Positions 11,996 to 22,659 of a stretch of DNA of 64,000 nucleotides are shown here, one piece after another. Position 1 is the first letter of the stretch; each line of letters begins with the position of its first letter. The notes under the pieces were generated by a model. It made no database searches. It saw only the letters and a list, made by a program, of their open reading frames with translations, and had not been told where the DNA came from. The position numbers were made by a program, and so were the translations under genes. The stretch comes from Platanthera guangdongensis (Eukaryota; Streptophyta; Magnoliopsida; Asparagales; Orchidaceae). The stretch spans positions 107,616,124 through 107,680,123 of the forward strand of contig CM077147.1 of the NCBI GenBank assembly GCA_039583875.1. Direction: 5' to 3'.

Positions 11996-12714
11996 AGTTG
12001 AAGCTAGATTGTCTCCAACAATCAGGCATATGAGGGGTCATCCAAGAGACCAAATCATTAGTGATGTCAGTCAAAGAGTAGTGACCAGGAGCAGAAGTAT
12101 CAACACAACACTCTACTCATGCTTCCTATCACATGTTGAGTCAAAGAAGTTTGAAGAGGCCAACATAGATCAGTTCTGGATTGTTGTCATGCAAGAAGAA
12201 CTGAACCTGTTTAAGAGATGTAAGGTCTGAAAGCTGGTTCCCAGACCGCAAGGACATAATGTCATTGGAGTCAAGTAAATTTACAAAAATAAACTTGATG
12301 AATATGACATTATAATCAAGAATAAGGAAAGACTGATAGCTAAGGGGTACAGACAAGAGAAAGGTATTGATTTTGATCAAACCTTTGCCCTTGTAGCAAG
12401 ATTGGAGGTCATCAGATTGTTCCTTGCATATGTTGTACACAAGAGATTCAAGATCTACCAGATCGATGTGAAGTCAGCCTTCCTAAATGGAAAAGGAAGA
12501 AGTTTATGTTGAGCAGCCTCCATATTTTGTTATTCATAACTCACCTAATTCTGTTTATAGACTTAAGAAAGCTCTATATGGGCTAAAGCAGACCCTTAGA
12601 GCATGATATGAGACTTTGTCTAGCTTACTCATTGAGAATAAATTCTCAAGGAGGAAGATGGACAAAACTTTATTCATAAGGGAATTTAAGGATAAGATCA
12701 TCCTAGTCCAGATA
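11996..12714 (+). pseudogene. SIRE-like reverse transcriptase, 5' part
   Basis: Carries the RT N-terminal motifs (EELNLFKRCKV, about 12195-12230; the DVKSAFLNG region about 12467-12490; KALYGLKQ about 12570) with frameshifts and stops. The reading is cut at ILVQIY by the solo LTR inserted at 12715 and resumes at 15022 with YVDDIIFES. Confidence 0.82.
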
Positions 12715-12779
12715 TGTAACGCCCCGAAACTCAAAATAGCGACGGGGGACGTTTTGGGCCAGATCTGGAATCTGGTAGG

Positions 12780-13460
12780 AGGCACACGGCCTGGGACACG
12801 GGCGTGTCCCAGGGCGTGTCAGGCTGGAGTCGACGATCGTCGAGCAGAGAACACGGCCTTAGACACGGGCGTGTCTCAGGGCGTGTCGAGCCCGTGTCGA
12901 CGATCGGCCCGGGGAGACGACGAATTTTGCTCGACGAAGTGTCGAGACAAGGCACACGGCCTAGGACACGGGCGTGTCCAAGGCCGTGTCAGCAAGTCGA
13001 CGAATTCGCTCGACGATGTCTCGAGACAAGGCACACGTCCTAGGACACGGGCGTGTCCAAGGCCGTGTCAGCAAGTCGACGAATTCGCTCGACGATGTGT
13101 CGAGACAAGGCACACGGCCTAGGACACGGGCGTGTCCAATGCCGTGTCATGTGGTCGACGAACTTCGTTCGACGAAGTGTCGAGACCGTGAACACGGCCT
13201 GGAGCCCAGGCGTGTTCGAGTAGATACGGGTTAGGACACGGGTGTGTCCAATACCCGTGTGAGTCTCGGGTTGTTTTCGGGGTGTGTCGATGGGGCACAC
13301 GGCCGACCACACGGCCGTGTCAGTTGGAACACGGGCGTATCAGGTCGAACACGGGCGTGTTGGATGCCCGTGTGTTGTTCCAGGCGCGTCGATTTTGACG
13401 GCGAATGGGGGACACGGCCCTGGACACGGGTGTGTGCCAGGCCGTGTTCGGCCCAGGTCT
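12780..13460 (+). repeat. ACACGGGCGTGTCC palindrome array in the solo LTR
   Basis: Near-palindromic ACACGG...GACACGGGCGTGTCC...GCCGTGTC blocks alternate with a GTCGACGAATTCGCTCGACGA spacer. The cleanest part (about 12935-13150) has a tandem period of about 77 bp. G+C is high, unlike the surrounding element A. Confidence 0.85.
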
Positions 13461-14179
13461 GACTTTTCAGGCCCGAATCAAGGCCGTTTGTTTCTTTAAT
13501 TTGGGATCCGACGGTTGGGGGTTGCTCCTACTGGGATATACCCCGGATTTGGCCTTTGAAACCCTCACTTTTACTTGAGTGGTTCCCTTTCTAAAGTCTA
13601 GAGAGAGAGGAGAGCAAAGGAGGAATAAGAAGCTAGATTCGACCATTGGAGGAGCTCTGAAGCTCCAAATCGCGAGCCGACTTCAGATCTACGGAGGCAA
13701 AGAGAGTGCGGTGCTTTTCATCCGCTTACTTTTCCATGGCGCCAAGGAAGAACGCTAGGGTAACGATTCTCTTCTTGAGCATGTGAAGCTCTCCTCTTTG
13801 CATAGGAAGCCCGCTCTCGCGAGTTTGCGGTGAGTTGGAGGCGTTCCTTCGGGTAAATATGTAAAGTCCTCGTTGTGTAGAGTCCGTAAGCGAGAACGGA
13901 CATAGGCATGATGTGTGAAGCCTACCCGGACATGTTGGTCTGGATCAGTGATGTTGCATTGCATAAATGCCGGAGAAGACTCTGTGCGATTGGTTGTATT
14001 TCGGGTTTTCTACATGGTAGATTGCAACAGGGAGCCTTGGGGATTAACCCTAAGGTGCACCCGAAAAACTGGGCGGATGCGTGATCTTGCCAACTTGGAG
14101 GCCTGAGAGCCAACTTGAACATAACCGAGTTATGTGAATTGTGTGACGGAAATGGGACTCGGGAGAAGTTTGACCTGCG

Positions 14180-14395
14180 CATATGGCTTAAATTGTCGTT
14201 GCGATGTGAGCACGGGTTAGATGGAACCATACCCATTTCTATGTCGTTCAGTTAGAGCCGTTGGCATAGATGAGGGTTTTCGGCGGTCTATGGCTTAAAT
14301 TGTCGTGACCCATGCCGGGAAGACAAATAGATCATATGTTTGGCCGTCAAAGTGGCGGTGGTGAGTCCGGAATGTCTATGGCTTAAATTGACGTG
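14180..14395 (+). repeat. Three spaced copies of ATGGCTTAAATTGTCGT
   Basis: Copies at about 14181, 14289 and 14378, roughly 100 bp apart (the last reads TTGACGT). They lie in the distal half of the solo LTR. Function unknown. Confidence 0.6.
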
Positions 14396-15021
14396 ACATT
14401 GACCGGTTCACTGAGAATGTGCCCTGAGTGCACGAGTTGTGTGGCCGTGCGTGCCTACGCCTGTGATGTTGTGACAATACTATATTGCTCTCTTATGCTA
14501 ATGAAATGCAGGGAAGGAGCATCGTCGCCCCGAGTTGGGGGCGGGATCGTTATAATTTGGTCAGCATTGCTGACCGTTGCTTTTGTTTGCCACTGTGCGG
14601 TGGTTTTGTTGCTTGCAGGTGCTGCTGGACCAAGCGGTCAATAGCGGGCTAAAGCCCAAATTGCGAAGCCGGCCCTCGAAGGCCTAATTGGAGTATTTAC
14701 TGCTTTTACTCATGTATGACCGGCCTGCGTGCCGTGGTTTGTAAAACATGTAATATTGAAGTAAACCATTTTGTAAGGCCTTAAGGCTTGTACTCGTGTA
14801 TGTACGACATTCCTATTTGGCGTATTAGTGGACATTCGCGCTCTTTGTGTTGGGTTCTTAATTGCAACTTATAAACTGCTTCCGCTAGAATGCTCTGTGT
14901 AAGACATTATGATTGGTTGGATGGTTTCCATGAGTAATCACCCGGTCTGTCTGTGGTATATGGCGTCGGGCCCCGGCCGGACCTACTGTTATATGCTATG
15001 TGACGGATATGGGGTGTTACA

Positions 15022-15969
15022 AGATATATGTAGATGACATTATCTTTGAATCTATTAATGATAGCTTTTGCAGAAAGTTTGTCAAACTTATGCAAGGGAA
15101 GTATGAGATGAACAGTATGAGTGAACTCAAGTTCTTCTTGGGTCTCCAGTAACACAGACTGATAATGGCTTATTCATATCACAGTCTAAATTCACCAGGG
15201 AGTTAATCAAGAAGTTTGGTATGAAGAATTCCTCCACCATGAAATATCCAATGGGGTCAAGTATGTCTATAGGCAAAGATAAGGCAGGAAAACCTGTTGA
15301 TGAAACTTTGTATAGAGGGATAATTGTCTCCCTTCTATATCTAACTGCAAGTTGACCAGACATCATGTATGTTACATATGTTTGTGCTAGGTATCAGACT
15401 TGCCCTAAAGAATCTCACTACACTGCTGCAAAGAGGATTTTGAGGTATTTTAAGGGCACACCAAGTCTTGGCCTATGGTACCATAGTAATGGGGAGTTTG
15501 AACTAACAGACTATTCAGATGCAGATTTTGCAGGCTGCAAAGAGTACAGGAAGAGCACTTCTGACACCTGTCAGTTCTTGGGAGGAAGACTAGTATCTTG
15601 GAGCAGCAAGAAACAAACCAGTGTTGCAATCTCAACTGCAGAGTCATAATACATCTCCGCAGATAGTCGTTGTGCACAATTGTTGTGGACCCAGCATCAG
15701 CTCAAGGATTATAACCTCCAAAAAAGTAGAAGTTTCTATATTGTGATTCTACTAGTGCAATCTCAATTGCTAGAAATCCTGTATCTCATATCAGGACTAA
15801 GCATATTGAAATTAGATATCATTTTATTAGGAAGCATGTGGAATGTGAAGATATCAACCTTGAGTTTGTCCCTACAGACAAGCAAGTGGCTGACATCTTC
15901 ACTAAGCCACTAGATGAGGCAAAGTTCAACACGTTCAAGTTTGAATTGGGTATGTTTAACCTAGTATAG
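15022..15969 (+). pseudogene. SIRE-like reverse transcriptase 3' part and RNase H
   Basis: Resumes at YVDDIIFES (about 15028) after the solo LTR. A frameshift near 15150 and stops near 15355 follow. The RNase H segment (15365 onward) has YSDADFAGC (about 15510), STAES followed by a stop in place of the usual EY (about 15649), and later fragments to FELGMFNLV with a TAG at 15967-15969. It matches the intact segment of element B throughout. Confidence 0.82.
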
Positions 15970-16544
15970 CTTCAGTTGCTCCTCATATTATTGCAGGTTG
16001 TATTCCTTCTTGCAGGTGGACAAGTACTTCAGTGATTTAAAGATGTTTCAAGTTGTATATCTTGAATGGTATCATGCTGGTGGAAGTACTATCCAGAGGT
16101 GTAGACTAAAGTATCTATCAGGAAGCATGATAGATGATGCTTCAGTTGAGGGGGAGCAAGTCCAGCACTGATCCAACACTCTCAAGTGGTTCAACTGATG
16201 CTTATCTATACTCAAAAAGGGAGCAGATAATCAGTACCTCCTTGACTATTTACAGAAGTCAAAAAATGGGGAGGAGAAGGATATGAATCTGGTATCGGAT
16301 CGTAACAGGAGGAGAATGATACAAGTGGTATCAGAACTATGAGAAGGTTATGATCAAATAAATCAAGAGCAGGTAGCAACAATTCAGGGGGAGCAGGTGT
16401 GATGATGATCATCATGCAGGCAAGGAAGTGTAGTAACTAAAACCTCTTCTCTTGTTTTAAGTTAATATTCTACTGCTGCATATGTTAATGTATGTCATTG
16501 ACCCAATTGATTGAGAGTTTTGACTTCTTCAAATAGGGAGAGAT
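15970..16544 (+). other. Non-coding 3' region of element A with polypurine tract
   Basis: No coding frame is recognisable. A GAGGGGGAGCAAG run (about 16148) and AAATAGGGAGAGA (16531-16543, just before the LTR) are polypurine tract candidates; the second abuts the LTR and matches element B. This is where element B carries its extra ORF, which is absent here. Confidence 0.65.
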
Positions 16545-19115
16545 TATTGGATCCATTACCCACAATGTCCCAAATTTGAAGAGGTCAATCATGTCAATGA
16601 TATACATAAGTCGTATTTGATGTGTGCTTAAGTTCATGCATGCAGGTTGTCCTTGAAACATTGATAGGACAGGTATTCCAAGTGATTGGATAGATGAGCA
16701 CAAAGATAGATGCTGGACAAGCAGAAATTTGTCTAAGTCCACAAACGTTGAGATAAGCTTACTCACTCAATGCCAAGTGGAGGAATTCGGTTAAGTCCAC
16801 AGGCGTTGAGTGAAGTCAACACACTCAACGCCAGATGCAAGGGAAGATGCTGGATAAGCTGGAAATCGCCTAAGTCCACAGACGTTGAGTGAAGTTTACT
16901 CACTTAACGTCAGGTAAGTAAAAGTGTTGAGTATACCTTGGTTAGTCTAAGTCTAACTATTGGCTAGACAGAAAAGTGGCTAAGTCCACAGGCGTTGAGT
17001 GTAGTCTACTCACTCAACGACATACAGCAAAAAGCTGTGAGACAGGATGAGGCAGTCAAAGCCTAAGGGAAAACTGGCTGAAATGTGGTCAAGTCCACAT
17101 GCGTTGAGTGAAGTCTACTCTCTCAACACCATAACATCAAAATCGTTGAGTATTGCTCAGTCAGTTAAAGCCACAAAAAATTTGTGTAAATATTTGACTG
17201 TCCACAGGCGTTGAGTAAAGCTTACTCACTCAACGCCATGTGATAAAAAGCGTTGACTGAACCTTTGTCAGTCAGAGACTGTGATTTCACAGAAATTTGG
17301 CTAAGTCCGAATGCGTTGAGTTACTCACTCAACACCAGATAATAGAAGAATATTTGTTAAGTAGTTTGACATTAAGTAAATCTTACTTACTCAACGCCAA
17401 CTGACAAATTCTGTCTAAGTATTACAGCGTTGAGTGATGAATGTTCACACAACGCCTAGTAACAGAAGGTTTGGCTAAGACAAAAAACGTTGAGTGATGA
17501 AGACACACTCAACGCTTAGTAACAGAAAGTTTAGCTAAGACAAAAAAACATTTAGTGATGAAGACACACTCAACGCTCTCAACGCCAGAGAAACATGAAT
17601 ATTTTCTCAGCCAAAAAGCGTTGAGTGGACTCAACGTCTAGAGACAGAAAACTTTTCCTAAGTGTTTTGGCGTTGAGTGAAGGTTGCTCACTCAACGCCT
17701 AGTAACAGAAATTCTGTCTAAGTGTTTTGGCATTGAGTAATACTTACTCACTCAACGACTATACTAATGATGCTTGATATTGACTAAGTCCACAGAATGG
17801 TGACGTCAACAAAGTCAACATATCAACTGTGTTCAAATTAAGTGCGGGAATGCTACAGAACACGACAAACACTGCCGGAAGTCTACTCTACGACTTATTC
17901 CGTTAAAGCAAGATGCAGCTGTCTGCTGTAGGTGGTCTCCGCAAGCTTCCTGGGGTCGTTAATCGGAGGAAGATAAAAGGGACAGCTCCCGGATGTTGAA
18001 GGCAACTTTTAGGGTTTTACTCAACAAGAAAAAGAGCGGCTGGACTTTATCTTCCTCGTCATTGCTGCCGAGAAAAAGATTGAAATCTTCTAGCAGAACA
18101 AAAAAGTCCAGTTAGCTGTAGCATTTTCTCTTGCTACAACAAGATCAGAAATACTTCTGATAAAGAAAGCAAGGAGAGCCTTCAGTCTTCTGAAGGTTCA
18201 GTTAGCTGTTTGAAGAGCTCAAGACCGGCAGATCTTCAGTCTGCTACAGCAAGTTCAGAAACTACATTCTGAGTTACTTATATCAGAGGCAGTCTTCTAT
18301 TGAAGAATATCTTCCTACTACTGTGAAGAAAGTTAGAGCTGAGATAACTCAGTTCTAGGTGTTGACACAGAGAAATTTTTCTGTCAAATTAATTAAAACA
18401 ACAATTTTTCTGTAGGATCCTTTTGGATCTGAGCTGTAGGACCTTTGGCCCAAGGTAGGGCAAATTTACCTGAGCTGTAGGAGAGTTATACTCTCTGAGT
18501 GTAGCATCCAATTTGGATCTGAGGTAGGTGATCATTTGATCACTGAGCTGTAGGGTCTTTGGGCCTGAGGTAAGTGAGTCATTCTCACTGAGTTGTAGGG
18601 CACTTGAGCCTGAGCTGTAGGATCCTTTGGATCTGATGTAGGGCCTTTGTGCCTGAGCTGTAGGAGAGTCATTCTCTCTGAGTTAGGATCCTTTGTGGAT
18701 CTGAGGTAGGGTTATCCTCCCAGCCTGAGTTGTAGAGTCATTGGCCTAAGGTAGGTGATCTGTTGATCAATGAGTTGTAGGACACTTGTGACTGAGTTGT
18801 AAGTCTTGGAGGAGACGGAGAGATCCAGAGGGATCTGAGGTGTAAGGTCTTTGAGCTGAGTTTTGGAGAAGTGTCTTGTCTAACTGAAAGTTAGAAAGGT
18901 GGGAGGAGAGTGAATGTACCCATAATCTGGGGAACCATTATAATTTTTGTATATGTTTTTCTGTGTTGTTTCCTTTTTGCAGGTTCTTGAAAGCTAATAA
19001 CTGCCAACACACAAAGTAATTAAAGAAGAAACTTAAAGAAAGTCACAAGACATCAATAAACCTATTCCCCCCCCCCCCTCTATGTTGCAAGCTATCTTGA
19101 AAACAAAGACTTTCA
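16545..19115 (+). repeat. 3' LTR of element A
   Basis: Homologous to 5283-7871. The terminal TG has become TA. It contains the palindrome array (16740-17760), the TGACGTCA site (about 17800) and the second array (18410-18860). The right end ACTTTCA is followed by GGAGT. Confidence 0.9.
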
Positions 19116-19119
19116 GGAG

Positions 19120-19312
19120 TGCTAAAGATAAGATAAATTAACCCATTAGGGAGACCCATATGTATTGGCCCATGTATAGTTCCTTTAGTCCCACATTGTA
19201 CATGTAGGAGTCTCTCCCTCTTTCTACCTCTATATAAGTGTATGTAATCATATTCTTTGAGAATAATACAATTAAGGGTGATTTTCTCTCTCCTATTTTT
19301 CCTACTTCTACA
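19120..19312 (+). repeat. 3' LTR of outer copia
   Basis: Starts TGCTAAAGATAAG and ends CTTCTACA, followed by the target duplication GATCT (19313-19317). Its first base is shared with the element A target duplication. Confidence 0.92.
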
Positions 19313-20109
19313 GATCTCAAGCAAACTCTTACTAAAGACTCGGTCAACCAAGCCGTTTATACTCAAGAATGGAGCGTCTAAAGTAGGCATCAGCACAATT
19401 TTAATGTAAAATAAGCAACAAATCACCTTCTCCAACAAAAAATTGTCTAAAATAATCCAAGTCCATCCATGTGTGTGAGATGCTTGCTATCATATCAACA
19501 GTAACCAACAACAACACTCAAGCCTTTATCCCACTATAATGTGCCGGCTATATGGATCCTTTGTTGCCATTGTGCCCTATCTTTAGTCATAATCTTACTA
19601 ATGCCTAAGTACAAATGGAGGAAATTTTCCAATACACACTGATCACCGCACCGCCACCAATGACAACTTCTATAATGATTACTAATCAGACGCCCTCACA
19701 GTCCTACCCTCCAAAGGAATAGATTTTTCTATAAACCCATTTGTCGATCCAACTAAATACTCTGACCCTCGGACCAATCTGATTGCACGCACACACCAAT
19801 CATTCAACGGCGGCCATGCTGGGACTAAATGAGCCCTACAAAGACTGTAGCAATCACCATCCAGTCATAAAATGACGGATTCATGCAACCATTAACCGGA
19901 GATATTTGGGAAGTACTAAGTATGGGTTTCATCACAGATATACAAAAATTCAAAATAATAAGATTACACGTTAATTAGAGTGCTCAAGGTTGATGTGACT
20001 GGAAACATTGCTATTCATATATACTACTTAAAAGGTAAGTTCCTGTAACATCATCGAACATATGAGAGCCATCTGACTAAGACTGAAACAGTGTTAACAT
20101 TTGCACGCT

Positions 20110-20235
20110 CGAATTGGTGTCTGATCACCAAGCAGACGCTCAACAATCAAACACCCTGCTCCAAAATCTTCGATCTGGTGTTCGATTGCCAAGCGGCAGC
20201 TCAACAATCAAACATCCCGCTCGACAATCGTCGAG
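20110..20235. repeat. Two-copy 61 bp tandem duplication
   Basis: The block containing CAACAATCAAACA recurs at 20141 and 20202, with neighbouring bases (TGGTGT...GATCACCAAGC / TGGTGT...GATTGCCAAGC) also matching imperfectly. Confidence 0.7.
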
Positions 20236-20424
20236 CAGGAGAGAGGGCAATCCAAGTGCAGCTTTGTAGCCTTTAGGATAATACAAGCAGTAAAGTAAGT
20301 GCCCCAATAGTGATAGTGCTCCTACCACTCGGTGTCTCACATTGTATTTGGTGAACAAAATTTTCCATGGGGAATGACGAGATACGGATTTACAATCAAT
20401 GTCTAAGCATTGGAGAATTTAAGG

Positions 20425-20690
20425 ATGCAAGTTGAGTTGAGCTGGCTCGTAAGCTCGACGAGACGGCTCGAAAAAAGTTTGACTCGAGCTCGAGTCTGTG
20501 GAAATCAAGCTCGACCTCACATGTTCCCGTTCATCAACTCGCAAGCCGACTTGTGAGATTTTTAATTAAACGCTTTTTAAATTGAAAATATATAAATATA
20601 AAGAAAATAAGGCTCGTGCAGAAAGACTCGTTAGCAGCTTGAGCTCAACACGTGCTTGCGAGTTCGACAGCTCGAGCACAATAAATAGGT
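20425..20690. other. GCTCGA-rich segment, possible MITE
   Basis: Both ends are rich in GCTCGA/TGAGCT motifs in inverted arrangement around an AT-rich middle. Such sequence is common in plant non-autonomous hAT-type elements. I could not define terminal repeats or a target duplication. Confidence 0.25.
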
Positions 20691-21499
20691 GTTGAGGCTT
20701 AAAACGGATTCCCTTGAAGACCAACATTGTATTCCTTGAGGTATTTCCTAACATCTAAATGTCAACAGTCACCCCAACTGCCACAATGAGCCTCTACTAA
20801 TGGGAGTGTGATCGACCTAGTCTAACCAAATATCAAATAGTGGACTGCCTATGGTAGACGTAGTATCAGGCATCGCCTGCAGGGGGATGCGGTTCCAAAG
20901 GGTGGGTATTTCGAGAAACAAAGATGGAGACGGATTTCTTCAAATTCAAATAGACCCTAGTAGCCTCTCCAGCAGCAAATAAAGTTGAGCGAGAAATCAT
21001 GCTCTAAGTTGTTCAATTATCACTCTTCCTTTATAAAAAAAGTAACTGGAATACATGGTTCTGATAGTTTGCTTTTCCAAAATTTCTATACATCAGCTGT
21101 CAATGGAAATTAAAAATATATCTTAGAGTATGAGGTTAAATTTGATAAACTAAAATAAAGAATCATTAAGTATGGTGAGAGACACAACCTGAATATCATT
21201 GGAGCTTCTGACTGTATTTGATGTAAACTGCTATCGCTGCTTCTTTGGTACCCACTGACGTCTAATGTTGTTTCCTACAACCCTTATTTGTCTTTTGAAA
21301 TCTACAATTACCTGCGAAAATGCATATACTCTGCTTTTTAATTCATACACCACCTTCTATAGTATAAATCTAATACCGCCGGACAAATCAACAAACAAAT
21401 ATTAATGAATTTTGTACATCTCTCCAGTATTCATCCACCAACTGTTGTCAGATTGGAGACATGGCACTTTGACATAAAATGAGATGAATGTTTTTTAGC

Positions 21500-22220
21500 T
21501 CAACTGCCAGAGGTTCTATTTGGAATTCGTACTTCTTCATATGCTTGTAATGTGTCAGAGGAAAAACTACTTAACGATTGAAATATTGGAATTAAACCTG
21601 AAGAAATACTGTCAGAGGTATCTGCTTGAACTTGCCTTAATGTTTCATCATGCTTTTCTTTTACTTCGTCCAACCTTTTCTTTATACTATCCAATGGGGT
21701 AAAAAGTTCGCCGCTATTTGGGATAGGCAAATCTTGATTTTCATGTTCCTTTTGTAAATGTTTGAGCTTCGCAGAATACTCTCTGGACAGAGAATCTGCT
21801 TTCCGGTGTTGCTTATGTCCTCTATCTTGACTTACCCAGAGTTTGTGCATATTTGCAGCACACTTTTGAATTGATGATTTCACTTCAGCATCTGAATGTC
21901 TATCCATGGCTTCAGACCAGTCATGGGATAAGATAAAAACTGGAGGAGCTCTGATCCCAGTTAGTGAGATGGATGCATGATCTTCGGGAAGCCATTTCTG
22001 TAGCCATCCATTTAGGGTATAGACAAAAGCTTTCTGTGTACCAATCCACTTATCAAAATTAGCACACCATTTCAAGAGTACGAGCTCTAGATTAATGGTG
22101 GCTTTCATGAGAGAATCCCGGACTGCAGTTCCAATACTAAGGTTATAGTTTCTACTAGAAATTATTGCCTTTAGCTGCTTAGAATGAAAACCCGCCAGCA
22201 ATTTCCACATTTTAATTAAT
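21500..22220 (-). CDS. DUF632-domain gene, terminal exon
   Basis: Encodes the C-terminal half of the DUF632 domain (starting LIKMWKLLAGFHSKQLKAI) followed by a coiled-coil-like segment. It ends in TGA at 21500-21502. The acceptor TTATTCGCAG is at 22221-22230. The exon's first base completes a Gly codon begun at 25952, and the joined reading ELIQG-LIKMWK matches the family consensus order. DUF630/DUF632 proteins are plant-specific; members such as Arabidopsis NRG2 and rice REL2 act in nitrate signalling and leaf development (family knowledge). No stop or frameshift is seen, so this is likely a real host gene or a recently lost one. Upstream exons are absent from the window. Confidence 0.85.
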
Positions 22221-22283
22221 CTGCGAATAAAATAGTTACCACATGAGCTTCAATCATTAAAAGACTAACAAAAAGGAAACTAA

Positions 22284-22291
22284 TGACAAAC
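22284..22291. repeat. hAT target duplication TGACAAAC (left)
   Basis: Identical 8-mer at 25814-25821. Eight-base duplications are the hallmark of hAT transposons. Confidence 0.85.
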
Positions 22292-22359
22292 TACGAAGCA
22301 CGGATAACGGCTGGATTCGCTGTTTTAGGGGGATTCGCGGTTCTAGGGCTTTTATTATC

Positions 22360-22640
22360 CCGTCGCTCGTCTTCCGTCTCCCGCAGCAGGCGCTCGCGCT
22401 CCGTCTCCCGCAGCAGGCGCTCGCGCTCCGTCTCCCGTCGCAGCAGGTAGCTTCTTCTTCTTCTTCTTCTTCTTCTTCTTCTTTGCTGGATTTATTCATG
22501 TAGTTGCTGGATTTCTTGTTTGTTGGATTTATTCATGTAGTTGCTGGATTTCTTGTTTGCTGGATTTATTCATGTAGTTGCTGGATTTCTTGTCTATTTT
22601 ATTCATCTGTGATGGTTTGATTTATTCATCTGTAGTTGCT
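22360..22640 (+). repeat. Simple tandem repeats in hAT 5' region
   Basis: Three short arrays: a CGCTCGCGCTCCGTCTCCCGCAG unit of about 30 bp in two to three copies (22370-22445), a CTT microsatellite (about 22450-22482), and a GCTGGATTTATTCATGTAGTT unit in about four copies (22485-22640). Confidence 0.75.
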
Positions 22641-22659
22641 GGATTTCTTCTCTATTTTC

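Larger units (their letters stand above)
12715..15021 (+). mobile_element. Solo LTR of Ty3/gypsy type (TGTAACGCCCC...GGGTGTTACA)
   Basis: A 2307 bp block begins TGTAACGCCCC and ends GGGGTGTTACA. It is flanked by AGATA at 12710-12714 and 15022-15026, inside the RT codons of element A. There is no primer site, internal region or second LTR, so it is a solo LTR left by recombination, or less likely a short non-autonomous element. The ends resemble chromovirus LTRs (family knowledge). Removing it with one AGATA copy restores the QIYVDD motif. Its strand is nominal because no internal domain is left. Confidence 0.85.
5283..19115 (+). mobile_element. Element A: SIRE-like copia with ~2.6 kb LTRs, nested in outer copia
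   Basis: The LTRs at 5283-7871 and 16545-19115 are homologous end to end, flanked by GGAGT. The primer site TGGTATCAGAG starts at 7874, two bases after the LTR. The polyprotein (7950-15969) is closely related to that of element B (47448-60401): same gag start context, two zinc knuckles, and the same RT and RNase H motifs. Both elements share the LTR start TGTTGGGT, the end CTTTCA, the two-base AG spacer, and the GACTTCTTCAAATAGGG polypurine region. Long LTRs, large gag and these motifs fit the SIRE/Maximus lineage. Unlike B it has no extra ORF after RNase H. A solo LTR (12715-15021) splits its RT. Confidence 0.92.
39..19312 (+). mobile_element. Outer Ty1/copia LTR retrotransposon, host of a nest
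   Basis: The element is bounded by a 201 bp 5' LTR (39-239) and a 193 bp 3' LTR (19120-19312), both starting TG and ending CA. The 5 bp target duplication GATCT is seen at 34-38 and 19313-19317. The primer site TGGTATCAGAGC follows the 5' LTR. Domain order gag, protease, integrase, RT, RNase H shows Ty1/copia. About 13.8 kb of the span (5283-19115) is a later insertion, so the original element was about 5.4 kb. The coding part has many stops and frameshifts, so it is dead. Boundaries are direct observation; the lineage within copia is not assigned. Confidence 0.93.
19318..21499. other. Host flanking sequence downstream of the DUF632 gene
   Basis: No convincing gene or intact transposon. It contains the 3' flank of the minus-strand DUF632 gene, a two-copy 61 bp tandem duplication (about 20110-20235) and a GCTCGA-rich segment (20425-20690). 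Short open frames here have no recognisable domains. Confidence 0.55.

Noticed and set aside
19043..19438. 131-codon minus-strand frame crossing the element A and outer LTR ends
   Set aside because: It spans two transposon boundaries and a target duplication; no domain.
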